Below, piece after piece: positions 52,871 to 64,000 of a stretch of 64,000 bases of DNA. This DNA comes from Isoetes taiwanensis (taxonomy: Eukaryota > Streptophyta > Lycopodiopsida > Isoetales > Isoetaceae). Each line of letters begins with the position of its first letter. The stretch's first letter is position 1. The notes beneath the pieces are model-generated. The model had not been told where the DNA came from, made no database searches, and saw nothing but the letters and a program-made list of their open reading frames with translations. A program made the position numbers and the translations under genes. Location of the stretch: assembly GCA_021234155.1 (NCBI GenBank), contig JAJEKV010000024.1:12748913-12812912 (forward strand), written 5' to 3'.

Positions 52871-54230
52871 TTACTTATTGAAGACCAGGTCGTAAATGTT
52901 AAAAGGCTCAATACACGAGGTCTTTCCAAGCCAAAACCTTTGAAAGATAATGTGATTTGCAACTTCGGTACAATGCTTACTATCTCAAAACAAGTAATTT
53001 GATGGGTAAGGGAAATCTGAGCTTCCATTTCTCCCACACATTATCAGTGCATTAAATGGACCTCCGCCACAAGCAGCATTTATAGTGCTTACAAATCCTG
53101 CATGTTATCCCCATCAACATATTAGAAGCTCATATCGAAAGGATTAAACATCTAACATCAAGCTACCTTTGTTCTAAACCGTCTCACCACAACTCTCTCA
53201 GCATATTATTTATTCACTTTCTTTAAGCATAGTCTATTCCACCTGTGCTTTAAAGCATTCAAATATCTCATGTTAAACTATCTAGGGGGTTACTTACCAT
53301 GTTGCTCCCCATGGCTGATCAGTTGAGCCAAAATGTTGAAACTCTTGCCATAAATGATGCTTGCATTTGGCAGTTCGGAAGTAAGGTTTACCAGCAAATC
53401 ACTTAGGGCTGCATTGAACTTCAGGGCTAATTTATTTGATGCAGTCAAGCATCCAGTTTGATTTTGCAAACTTACTCTCAATCTACTAAAAGGGTAGCAA
53501 CCAATATTCCCTAATTCAAGTACCACGAACTTCCTGGCTCCAGCATGATAAAGGACCTACAGATAACTAACGAATTGAATTACAGTTCTACAATCTCTTC
53601 TGATATATATAAAATAAACCTCTATAGATTCTCGATAAATCTGCAATAGAGATGATATAAACTCTGTCTTTGTAACAGTCTGTTGGAATGTTGCATTTCG
53701 AAGGTAATTGTAGCTGATATCATTGCCCTCAGTACTTGTTACGAACAGGGTTTTGGAGATCAGTCTTTGGGCTGCAGAATATCCAAGCTTATCCATATAA
53801 CTGTTACCAAGTTGTTGAAATTGTCTGATTTATTTTTTAAAAGGCACCACGCCCTGTAAGCAGCAGTTGACATTATATCAGATCTGAAGAAGCCAAATAG
53901 AAACAAAAACATGAAAAAAGAGGTAGGTCAAACGTACAACATGGGATAAAGTAGAGTCTAGGAGACCACTTGCTGCAGAAGCAAAATTTGCAGCTTGCAT
54001 GTGATCAGTTTGAGGACCAAGATATGGCTTCATCAATGGAAGAGCCACTGCCTGAACTGCAAAATATAAGGAACTTTTAAGGAAAAATGCTTGTAACTTT
54101 TAAGGAAAGATGGTGCATGTTTTCAGGGGAAAGGGTTCACCTAAGAAGTCAGCTATGGTGCGGCCATCATAGAAACGACCTGTGAGTGTGTGGAAATACG
54201 TCTTGCCATACCAGATAGGGCATGCACTTG
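52871..54230 (-). pseudogene. GDSL esterase/lipase, five exons visible, disabled
   Basis: Exons on the minus strand: 54,141-54,230 (CPIWYGKTYFHTLTGRFYDG, RTIADFL), 53,938-54,056 (NFASAASGLLDST), 53,620-53,800 (AAQRLISKTLFVTSTEGNDI), 53,298-53,556 (AGARKFVVLELGNIGCYPFS) and 52,871-53,096 (NAACGGGPFNALIMCG, SNYLF-stop-DSKH). Splice sites are GT-AG and phases join correctly. The order matches plant GDSL hydrolases. The first exon with the Gly-Asp-Ser nucleophile block is not found. A TGA (52,985-52,987) replaces the Trp of YLFWD, upstream of the catalytic Asp and His, and HP is changed to HC. So a decayed copy of an apoplastic or secreted esterase. Confidence 0.8.
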
Positions 54231-57183
54231 CAATTGCGTTGATTAGGACTTACTTAGGAATTTGACCATACGTTAATGGAGAAGTTAACTTGTAAATAAC
54301 AATCAACTTTAGAAAATTATATCGGACTGTAAGCCTAAAAAATCTAATCAAAGAGAAGTTTATGATTCCCTTTAAAAACTTCTGTCATTGCAATAAAGTT
54401 GAAGGCAATGGCTAGGACAATAGTAGTTCTCTATGTGCTTGTTATTGAAAGAAACAACTATAAGACAAACCGTAGTAATGGAAATAAAAACAATTAGGAA
54501 GCTAATGTTCTATAAATAACAAACATTCATGCCAAAGCAATCCATAAAGAAACCCTGCACTAAACAACACTGAACGATTGAATACATGAATACATAATCA
54601 CGAAAACAAAAGCATTTTACGCTCTATTTAATCAGAAGTATAACATCGACTCTTATCATTTATAAGATGATAATAGTCAATAAATACAAAATATCGATTA
54701 AGAGTCAATAAACACGACGATCCTTATCACTTACATGGTAATCACAATAGTCTGTAATTATGCATGCCTCAATGGCTCCTCTAAAGGGCAACCCATTGAT
54801 GCGTTAGCATCTTGTTTAAGGCTTATAAATTGCACGGTTGGATTTAGGTTTTTGTATGTATTTCAAATTGTACATTTAGATTTTTGTACATATTTCAAAT
54901 TGTACATTGTTGATCGTTGTAGACAATTGTTTTTCCTTTTTTTTTTTGTTTTTTTTTTTGTAATGAACCATGCAATTATTTGGGTTAATTTGTTGTACTT
55001 GTCTGCAGTTGTTAGAGGATGGTAAGGGGCACTATTGGGCAAATTCTGGGGTAGAGAATGTTTCTTCCGGTTGAAACTAGGAATTTTCAGTTGAGCTAGC
55101 ACACCGCAGGAAAATTTTCTATAGACTAATATGCATATTTGTATAAGGATAATACAAATTTTCAATTGGAAACTGGGAAATATTTGACTATTTGAGGAAA
55201 CATTAGAAAATTTTCCAATCAGGTTTAAAAAGTTTGCCTAACACCGGTAAGGGGTGTTGATGGCCTCCATTTGGGCGAGGACGGTAAGGGGCATTGACGA
55301 TCTCCATTTTGGCATCTGTGGTCTCCATTTATAATTTCGGTCACGCTTTCTTTTCTTAGAATTTGTTTGATTAAGTATTTGCTTTATTTTGGTCCCTTTA
55401 ATTGGCCAGAGTACAAATTCCATGCTATGGAATCTTTTTGGTTTCTTATTTGTGATTAAATCTTTACTTCTTGGCAAGCTTCTTGTGCAGGCCACATATC
55501 CCATAGCTTCGGTTCCTCTCAGCTTCTTTGTTGGCAAATTAGGGATGATGCTCCATGTGCGAATTTTGTTTGTAGATTTTTTATTTTTATTTTCTTGAAG
55601 TTACGAGGTTTCTTATATCATATGCCAAAGAAGTACAATGTCTGATGTTAATAGAGAATTAATACATGAGTAATCTCAACATCTTCATTCTCTACTATCA
55701 GAAACGTATTGTGAATTACTCTTGTAGGTGATAAATGTAACGCCCATAGACTACTCAGTAGCTGACACACTTGGAAAAGCTCATGAATCTTCAACATGGT
55801 AACCAAATGGTACATGATGATACTAGGGACAAGACTAGATGGCCCCCGAATGATCCAAATCATCTGACATAACCACCATAAATCCTCTTTGATGTCGAAA
55901 AACGGCAAGAACATATACCTAGTTGTGTGCAAGGTTTACCTCCATATCTGTAAAGCTCTAGTAAGATAGAATGGAACTCAAGAATCTCTCTCTCAAAGAC
56001 ATCAGTATTTGAGCATAACCAACCAAGAATATCAGTACTAATGATGACAATGATATGTATGCTTTGGCAATGTGTTGCTTAGCTTCACTAAAGACTTGAG
56101 CATCAGAGCATCTATTGCCTTGAATATGAAAAAATTCTCCAACTATCTATCTATCTAACTTCTCCAACATGACCAAATAATCTTGCGGACATCAAATGAA
56201 TTGCTCTCTTTGCAAAATTGTACCAGGAACTTGGGTACACTGCCAATAAGACCTGATGACTATTCAAAGTGCGATTGAAGAGACTTTCAAGCCACAACCA
56301 AGCTTGTCTAGCAAGAAGAAAAAATGCCCAATTGTCTCAACCCCTCTGACCACATAAAAGGCATGTTGCAGGCACCTGAGGACAAATCTGTGGACCAAAA
56401 CATTGACATGAATAATCTATCACCACAAGACGAACAACTTGGGATGGAGCAACTTAAAGGCTGTTTTTATGAAGGTGTTAATACATTGAAAAGGGCAAAC
56501 CGGAATACAACATCAATTCCATTACACTGTTACCTAAGTATTATAAGTTTGGAGGACACATGGCATCAATGCATAATAGTAATGCTAGAGTGAAGTGACA
56601 GTGCCACTAGAGTTAACATCTTTATAAAAGATCCCTATGAAAGGAGAGGCAAGCGAGCACAATTTTTCCAAAGGAAGGTTTTCCTCTATTCCCTTTTATG
56701 TTTATTACATATTATGGAGGCATCTCAGAAAAGATGGGGGTTCTTGTACACTTGAGGGTGCCAGTGGCAGAACAATGATGGATGCTTGCTAGAGGTGACA
56801 TAGGTAATAGCTTTAATAAAAAATTTACAAATGCTCTACATTAATTTCTTCTTTTATTTATAGATGAGGAGATAACTAAGTTTTGAATTGTCATTATATT
56901 TAGGTACAACCTTGCTTTCAAAAAGGAACATCCTAATATAAAGATGTACCAGCAGGCTTTCGAGAAACTCAAGCCAAGCTATGTCAAAAGACTTCAAAAA
57001 AGAGAGACTTATTGTTGCCAATACCATCTGCACCTAGAATTCGCAAGCCAGACCATCAAAATTATGAGGACAGATTCTTATGGCATTTATAGTGATGCAA
57101 CTCTAAGTGCAAAGTTTGTGGACCAGATCCAATCTGCACGGCTAAGGAGAACATCATCAAATCAACAAGTGACTATTGGAGAA
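53926..57183. repeat. Tandem duplication, unit 1 (3,258 bp)
   Basis: Near-identical to 57,184-60,592. It starts in the GDSL intron just after exon 53,938-54,056 (on the minus strand) and ends at TTGGAGAA. Relative to unit 2 it lacks about 151 bp near 56,776. Confidence 0.93.
54231..56323. other. Unit 1 non-coding part
   Basis: AT-rich sequence upstream of the GDSL exons; T-runs near 54,930-54,960. Open frames here are repeated in unit 2 and have no recognisable motif. Confidence 0.45.
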
Positions 57184-57207
57184 GGTCAAACGTACAACAT
57201 GGGATAA
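56324..57207 (+). pseudogene. Transposon-like Cys/His gene relic, unit 1
   Basis: Fragments MPNCLNPSDHIKGMLQAPED (56,324-56,593) and, after an intron-like gap, YNLAFKKEHPNIKMYQQAFE and LKPSYVKRLQKRETYCCQYH (56,903-57,060). The Phe-x-x-Leu-(K/R)Pro...Cys...Tyr-His layout resembles a segment common in uncharacterised DNA-transposon-derived proteins. Family not named. Confidence 0.45.
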
Positions 57208-60200
57208 AGTAGAGTCTAGGAGACCACTTGCTGCAGAAGCAAAATTTGCAGCTTGCATGTGATCAGTTTGAGGACCAAGATATGGCTTCATCAATGGAAG
57301 AGCCACTGCCTGAACTGCAAAATATAAGGAACTCTTAAGGAAAAATGCTTGTAACTTTTAAGGAAAGATGGTGCATGTTTTCAGGGGAAAGGGTTCACCT
57401 AAGAAGTCAGCTATGGTGCGGCCATCATAGAAACGACCTGTGAGTGTGTGGAAATACGTCTTGCCATACCAGATAGGGCATGCACTTGCAATTGCGTTGA
57501 TTAGGACTTACTTAGGAATTTGACCATACGTTAATGGAGAAGTTAACTTGTAAATAACAATCAACTTTAGAAAATTATATCGGACTGAGCCTAAAAAATC
57601 TAATCAAAGAGAAGTTTATGATTCCCTTTAAAAACTTCTGTCATTGCAATAAAGTTGAAGGCAATGGCTAGGACAATAGTAGTTCTCTATGTGCTTGTTA
57701 TTGAAAGAAACAACTATAAGACAAATTGTAGTAATGGAAATAAAAACAATTAGGAAGCTAATGTTCTATAAATAACAAACATTCATGCCAAAGCAATCCA
57801 TAAAGAAACCCTGCACTAAACAACACTGAACGATTGAATACATGAATACATAATCACGAAAACAAAAGCATTTTACGCTCTATTTAATCAGAAGTATAAC
57901 ATCGACTCTTATCATTTATAAGATGATAATAGTCAATAAATACAAAATATCGATTAAGAGTCAATAAACACGACGATCCTTATCACTTACATGGTAATCA
58001 CAATAGTCTGTAATTATGCATGCCTCAATGGCTCCTCTAAAGGGCAACCCATTGATGCGTTAGCATCTTGTTTAAGGCTTATAAATTGCACGGTTGGATT
58101 TAGGTTTTTGTATGTATTTCAAATTGTACATTTAGATTTTTGTACATATTTCAAATTGTACATTGTTGATCGTTGTAGACAATTGTTTTTCCTTTTTTTT
58201 TTGTTTTTTTTTTGTAATGGACCATGCAATTATTTGGGTTAATTTGTTGTACTTGTCTGCAGTTGTTAGAGGATGGTAAGGGGCACTATTGGGCAAATTC
58301 TGGGGTAGAGAATGTTTCTTCCGGTTGAAACTAGGAATTTTCAGTTGAGCTAGCACACTGCAGGAAATTTTTCTATAGACTAATATGCATATTTGTATAA
58401 GGATAATACAAATTTTCAATTGGAAACTGGGAAATATTTGACTATTTGAGGAAACATTAGAAAATTTTCCAATCAGGTTTAAAAAGTTTGCCTAACACCG
58501 GTAAGGGGTGTTGATGGCCTCCATTTGGGCGAGGACGGTAAGGGGCATTGACGATCTCCATTTTGGCATCTGTGGTCTCCATTTATAATTTCGGTCACGC
58601 TTTCTTTTCTTAGAATTTGTTTGATTAAGTATTTGCTTTATTTTGGTCCCTTTAATTGGCTGAGTACAAATTCCATGCTATGGAATCTTTTTGGTTTCTT
58701 ATTTGTGATTAAATCTTTACTTCTTGGCAAGCTTCTTGTCAAAGCCACATATCCCACACTTGGTTCCTCTCGGCTTCTTTGTTGGCAAATTAGGGATGAT
58801 GCTCCATGTGCGAATTTTGTTTGTAGATTTTTTATTTTTATTTTCTTGAAGTTACGAGGTTTCTTATATCATATGCCAAAGAAGTACAATGTCTGATGTT
58901 AATAGAGAATTAATACATGAGTAATCTCAACATCTTCATTCTCTACTATCAGAAACGTATTGTGAATTACTCTTGTAGGTGATAAATGTAACGCCCATAG
59001 ACTACTCAGTAGCTGACACACTTGGAAAAGCTCATGAATCTTCAACATGGTAACCAAATGGTACATGATGATACTAGGGACAAGACTAGATGGCCCCCGA
59101 ATGATCCAAATCATCTGACATAACCACCATAAATCCTCTTTGATGTCGAAAAACGGCAAGAACATATACCTAGTTGTGTGAAAGGTTTACCTCCATATCT
59201 GTAAAGCTCTAGCAAGATAGAATGGAACTCAAGAATCTCTCTCTCAAAGACATCAGTATTTGAGCATAACCAACCAAGAATATCAGTACTAATGATGACA
59301 ATGATATGTATGCTTTGGCAATGTGTTGCTTAGCTTCACTAAAGACTTGAGCATCAGAGCATCTATTGCCTTGAATATGAAAAAATTCTCCAACTATCTA
59401 TCTATCTAACTTCTCCAACATGACCAAATAATCTTGCGGACATCAAATGAATTGCTCTCTTTGCAAAATTGTACCAGGAACTTGGGTACACTGCCAATAA
59501 GACCTGATGACTATTCAAAGTGCGATTGAAGAGACTTTCAAGCCACAACCAAGCTTGTCTAGCAAGAAGAAAAAATGCCCAATTGTCTCAACCCCTCTGA
59601 CCACATAAAAGGCATGTTGCGGGGCACACGAGGACAAATCTGTGGACCAAAACATTGACATGAATAATCTATCACCACAAGACGAACAACTTGGGATGGA
59701 GCAACTTAAAGGCTGTTTTTATGAAGGTGTTAATACATTGAAAAGGGCAAACCGGAATACAACATCAATTCCATTACACTGTTACCTAAGTATTATAAGT
59801 TTGGAGGACACATGGCATCAATGCATAATAGTAATGCTAGAGTGAAGTGACAGTGCCACTAGAGTTAACATCTTTATAAAAGATCCCTATGAAAGGAGAG
59901 GCAAGCGAGCACAATTTTTCCAAAGGAAGGTTTTCCTCTATTCCCTTTTATGTTTATTACATATTATGGAGGCATCTCAGAAAAGATGGGGGTTCTTGCA
60001 CACTTGAGGGTACCAGTGGCAGAACAATGATGGATGCAGTACCTGCTGAGGTGAAGCTCCAAGTCTGTAGGAGGGTTTGAGAAGGTTTGGAAGGAGGTTT
60101 TGGGATGAATGGAAATACTAGAGTTTCACCTTATAAAAAACATGTGCGGAAGCATTTGACTGAAAATGGTGAGGGAATTGATCATCCTATTCATTTGCTA

Positions 60201-60592
60201 GAGGTGACATAGGTAATAGCTTTAATAAAAAATTTACAAATGCTCTACATTAATTTCTTCTTTTATTTATAGATGAGGAGATAACTAAGTTTTGAATTGT
60301 CATTATATTTAGGTACAACCTTGCTTTCAAAAAGGAACATCCTAATATAAAGATGTACCAGCAGGCTTTCGAGAAACTCAAGCCAAGCTATGTCAAAAGA
60401 CTTCAAAAAAGAGAGACTTATTGTTGCCAATACCATCTGTACCTAGAATTCGCAAGCCAGACCATCAAAATTATGAGGACAGATTCTTATGGCATTTATA
60501 GTGATGCAACTCTAAGTGCAAAGTTTGTGGACCAGATCCAATCTGCACGGCTAAGGAGAACATCATCAAATCAACAAGTGACTATTGGAGAA
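57184..60592. repeat. Tandem duplication, unit 2 (3,409 bp)
   Basis: Begins with GGTCAAACGTACAACATGGG as unit 1 does. Carries duplicated GDSL exons (57,196-57,314 and 57,399 onward, minus) with no downstream exons. Differs from unit 1 by few substitutions and the 151-bp segment at about 60,037-60,187, so the event looks recent. Confidence 0.93.
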
Positions 60593-60628
60593 TGGAGGTT
60601 TTGCCGAAGGGATAAGAATGATGAGTGA
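59642..60628 (+). pseudogene. Transposon-like Cys/His gene relic, unit 2
   Basis: Same as the unit 1 relic, plus the segment missing there, which encodes RVSPYKKHVRKHLTENGEGI before the KKEHPNIKMYQ segment. The extra segment makes unit 2 the better guide to the original gene. Continues toward 60,830 with small exon-like pieces (SKRSKKDTYTVNWKTFEE then GTAATG). Confidence 0.45.
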
Positions 60629-61370
60629 TATAAGTATATGTGGCTGATGTAGACATGTCCAAAGTGTGGTTTAAAAAAGTGAGCACATGGTTCCTTTTGT
60701 CTTAAACCTTTAATTTTGCTTTCTAGTTGATACATCTGCAATCTATTGCAGGCTACCAAAATGTCAAAGAGGAGTAAGAAGGATACTTACACTGTGAATT
60801 GGAAAACATTTGAAGAGGTAATGAAGTTAGCATTTCATAACATCAATAAGGATTCCTTGCTATATTTCATATTGAGTTCCATATGATGAGCTGATCAATT
60901 GAACCTAAGCATGGCAGCAAGAAGTCCAAAGGAACATTGAAGGCATCTAAGAAATCTGCAAAGGTTACAATGATTGGCCTTCGGGTTTCCTTTTAAATTT
61001 AACGAACATGCAACAAAGACTATAAAATCTTCTGTTCCACATAATTATAAAGTTCATTGAAGCAAAGGAATTTAAGAAATACTTTACAGCATTTCGAGAT
61101 GATATCATTGTTTTTGTTATAGATTTTTCTAGAAATTACGGATTTAGGATTCAACAAAAAGCTCAATCCTGTCATTGGCATACTAACTAGATGTCAATTC
61201 TAGTGGATATAACTTACAAGAATAAAGTAAAAAGAAGAAGAAGAAAAAGGAAAAAAGGAAGAGGAAGGGAACTCATGCAAGAAGAAAAAGAGCTCAGTCA
61301 AAGAGAAAAGGAACTCTCAAAAGTATTGTAAAGACTGGGCGTCCAGGGCCCCTTCTAGCTCATGTGACAT
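60629..61370. other. Exon-like fragments, no complete gene
   Basis: Lysine-rich pieces HGSKKSKGTLKASKKSAK near 60,915-60,965 and a Lys/Arg-rich purine tract at 61,225-61,320. No convincing gene. Confidence 0.35.
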
Positions 61371-61828
61371 CTTGTTCAGGTGGTAGCACAAAGCACAAAC
61401 CCAGCCATACCAACAGCACATCTCGACGGCAGCAGCAACACCTCAGGAGCAACGGACTGGCTTCATAGCAACCCCCAGATTTGCCAAAAGTCTTCAACCC
61501 CCCGGCCCAGTTTGTTTTTCCAGCGTTCAGTTTGGTTAGATTTGGTTTACTTTTCCTTGCTCCCGATTTCCTTACATGTAAAGGTCTCGGTCTGCTCAGC
61601 CTCAGGTGGTCTAATACGATTCCGTCCAGCACGATCTTGCCCAGCCCGAGTTACTTTGTGGCCCGCTCAGATCATCTGCACAAGGGCTAGCATCAAACCA
61701 TCCGATTCCGCAAAGAGGATTTTTGCGACAGGTCATGCACCAGCACCAACATCCCTGATTCCTTCTCTTCTAGCATCAGGTTTCACTTCTTGTTCTTTCT
61801 ATTATTTCTGCTTACCCAGCCCCTAGCC

Positions 61829-62975
61829 ATGACACGAAAAGCTAAAGATATGGTGAGGAAGGCAGTGAAGGCTACGCCATGCCCGCCCCTCACCCTGCAC
61901 CCATAGTTTCTGCAGATGCATCCCCGATTCCCTGCAATTCGGCCACCTCACAATTCCCCTTGCTCACAATTCAATCCAGGATGCAGTCGGTTTGGTCAGC
62001 AGTTATAGTTACGCAAATTCTGTGCAGCTCCCTCTGGACAGTTGGGCGCAGGTTCTAGAAATATTGGAGCACTTGATGAAAGAATATATAGGTCATGCTA
62101 GCTCCCCTTTGCCGCTGGACAGATCTGCACACACCTTGCGCTCGGATGCCGTGATACAGACTGAGGCAGTCGCAGAGGTACAACCAGCTATAGCCACGCC
62201 AACACTGAGTGTTGATGCTATTGATGCTGCGGCCCAGACTGAGACAGTACCGGAGAGGCCCCCATCCATAAATTTGAATGGTCACGTGCAAGATGCAGCT
62301 CAGGAACATGCATAGGAACCAGCAAGAGCGTCCGATGGCACACATATTTCATTAATGGGCCAGCCTGAGCAGGACTGCTACTTGAACTTGAGTCTAGTAG
62401 GCATCCCAGACATAGCCTCCTGCTCGGATAGCGAGACTGCTGCACATTTTTTCACGGATATTATGCACATCTGGAGTCCAGGAACTTTTACAGCGCGCCG
62501 AGTAGGTGCTCATCGGCCTGACCGGCCACGCCATCTTCTGGTAACAGTTCTCGGCATCCCAGGACCGGCTATATGTGCTACAACATGGGAGTCACCTCAA
62601 GGGCACTCCCTTTTCGGTCCAGGAAGATCTCTCCCCAGTTCAATTAACTCGGCGGCATGATGAGTTATGTAAGGTTCGAGAGGCGAGGCTCCAAAGAAAA
62701 TGGGCAGTCTATCGGGGAGGTGGCGCACTTATTCTTGATCAGTGGCCTCAGAACCCCTGGTTAGGTTACGTCTAATCGCACTAGGGGTTATGTCTAGTCT
62801 GCTTTTGCTATGTTCTTATGTACTTTGGTATTGTTTTTGTCTCGCTTGTATTCCATTGTCTATAATGTTTTTGTGATGGGCCGTTACATCGGACTTATGG
62901 CCCTTCTTTTGTATTGAGTCCCATAACCCGATTGGGTTTCTGAGGACGATAAAATCTTTATCTTATCTTATCTAT
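61829..62975 (+). mobile_element. ORF1-type LINE copy 2 (no RT)
   Basis: Starts MTRKAKDMVRKAVKATPCPP (61,829), homologous to 36,812. The later frames share RVGAHRPDRPRHLLV, HLKGTPFSVQEDLSPVQLTR and QRKWAVYRGGGALILDQWPQ with copy 1. The 3' end carries ACCCGATTGGGT (62,928-62,939), CGATAAAATC and ATCTT repeats to 62,975. Frames are broken by indels. Like copy 1, it passes directly from ORF1 to the 3' end with no RT. Confidence 0.65.
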
Positions 62976-63660
62976 ATTAATTATGATAAAACACATGACA
63001 CAAAAAATGTCCAACATTGTCTACAAATGCATGCTAATTGCCTACAAAAAATTGGAGTTGAATATAAAAAGCATGTACTTTGGAGTGATGAATGCTCTTC
63101 ATAATTCAATTCGTCAATACCATTCCACTTCCTTGGTAGATTTTATGGGAAAGTCGAACAGGATCTTCTATAATTTTTTTTGGCTAGCTTGTGAGCATGT
63201 TGGTGTTGGAGCAGTTATAAAGAGGATACTAACTTAGGAGTAAATAAAGTATGATGGATGGAAACTACAATGTGCAAAGGAGGTGGTAGCTTTTCTCCAA
63301 TGGTACTTCAATAATCATCCATCTGATAATGACATAAAAAGTAACTACTTATGATCGTTTACAATTTTCTTGCACATTATTAATTTTGATTATCCAATAC
63401 TTAAAGCACTTACATCACGTTATATTGTATGGGTATCTCTAGGAGGTAGAGTCTCCAAAGATAGATAGATCATAGATTGAGAGTCGTTACCAGCACGTCA
63501 TTGAGATCTAATATGTAGCATAATAACAGAGGGTTTTCTTTGTGTTTTTGTACGCTTTTCACTAAGGTTTTCCTATGATTTCGTGATGTATTCAAATGGA
63601 TGTACTAATGCGTACATCTAGAGTGCACCATTTCCGAGCCATTGATTTTAGCCTTTTTTT
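62976..63660. other. No supported gene
   Basis: An 84-aa open frame (62,983-63,237, with STSLVDFMGKSNRIFYNFFW) has no family I recognise. Otherwise AT-rich. Confidence 0.35.
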
Positions 63661-63663
63661 TTC

Positions 63664-63777
63664 AATGGTCAACAACCAATGGCTCACAACAAAAGCCCTT
63701 TTTTTGTGCGTGTGGTGCATAATGGTCAACAACCAATGGCTCACAACAAAAGCCCTCTTTTTGTGTGTGTGGTGCAT
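63664..63777. repeat. 57-bp tandem duplication
   Basis: Two copies of a unit beginning ATGGTCAACAACCAATGGCT and ending GTGTGGTGCATA, at about 63,664-63,720 and 63,721-63,777, differing at two or three bases. Non-coding. Confidence 0.8.
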
Positions 63778-64000
63778 AATGGGCACATGACGGGCTTGAA
63801 GGGCGCATGTAGTGCAGTTTCCCCGCCGGCAACACATTTCTTATCATAACTTTTGATCCAGAGCTCTGTTTCAGATGATTTTTATTGCGTTGGAAACCTC
63901 TCTCCGAGATCTTGATATGGATATGTTTGGTTAAGTTATCTATGCTAAAACAGCAATTTTTCGGCCAGGTTTGGTAGGCTTTCACATCCTACCAGCTGAT

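Noticed and set aside
61225-61320. Lys/Arg-rich coding stretch
   Set aside because: A simple purine-rich tract without an open frame of useful length.
1-64000. CRISPR arrays, rRNA or tRNA genes
   Set aside because: No spaced identical repeats of CRISPR type, no rRNA-like blocks and no cloverleaf I could support. The TGGTATCAGAGC sites are retroelement PBSs, not tRNAs.

Overview
The window is plant (streptophyte) nuclear DNA. The evidence is spliced plant-type genes (a ZRF1/DNAJC2-type chaperone, an HMGB-type protein, a GDSL esterase/lipase relic) beside Ty1/copia elements, a chromodomain-bearing Ty3/gypsy chromovirus, LINEs and several MITE families. I cannot place it more finely. About 1-44 kb is a repeat thicket of nested insertions, 45-50 kb is the gene-bearing part, and 51-64 kb is decayed and duplicated sequence.

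The main discovery candidate is an LTR chromovirus at 14,525-27,878 (LTRs of about 1.65 kb, tRNA-Met-type PBS, polypurine tract, imperfect 5-bp TSD). Between its PBS and gag it carries a cargo cassette. The first cargo ORF (16,829-18,109) encodes a giant histone H3-like protein. It opens with the first nine residues of mature H3, continues with roughly 325 residues unrelated to H3, and ends in a complete gapless H3 histone fold of plant type. The second cargo ORF (from 18,823) is unknown; short stretches resemble H2B and H2A. Each cargo gene has its own TATA box, preceded by a pair of 67-bp near-perfect palindromes spaced about 200 bp apart. The same element's integrase ends in a chromodomain, the module that in other proteins reads H3 tails.

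A second, older copy of the cassette lies at 103-8,353, with the same gene order (H3-like, then the second ORF) followed by the end of a related LTR. It is split by copia-1 (245-5,757; 5-bp TSD CATGT). Two independently inserted copies of different age suggest the histone cassette is a stable part of this retroelement family.

Nesting from the outside in: copia-2 (8,354-29,460, 5' part beyond the left edge) received cassette copy A in its zinc-knuckle region, LINE-a in RT, LINE-b in RNase H and a Mutator-like MITE near its end. Copia-1 entered copy A, and the intact histone chromovirus entered LINE-b. Between 29.4 and 44.3 kb lie LINE-c, two tandem antisense copia 5' ends holding two more LINEs, an ORF1-type LINE holding a hAT MITE and further LINEs, and palindromic repeats.

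In the gene-bearing part, ZRF1 (45,294-47,336) looks intact and is the clearest host gene. A small multi-exon HMGB-like gene (48,922-49,685) encodes a shortened HMG box. The GDSL esterase relic (52,871-54,230, minus) lacks its nucleophile exon and has a stop before its Asp-His pair. Its 5' exons are in a 3.3-kb tandem duplication (53,926-60,592) that also carries a decayed transposon-like Cys/His gene. The right end holds a second ORF1-type LINE (61.8-63.0 kb) and short tandem repeats.
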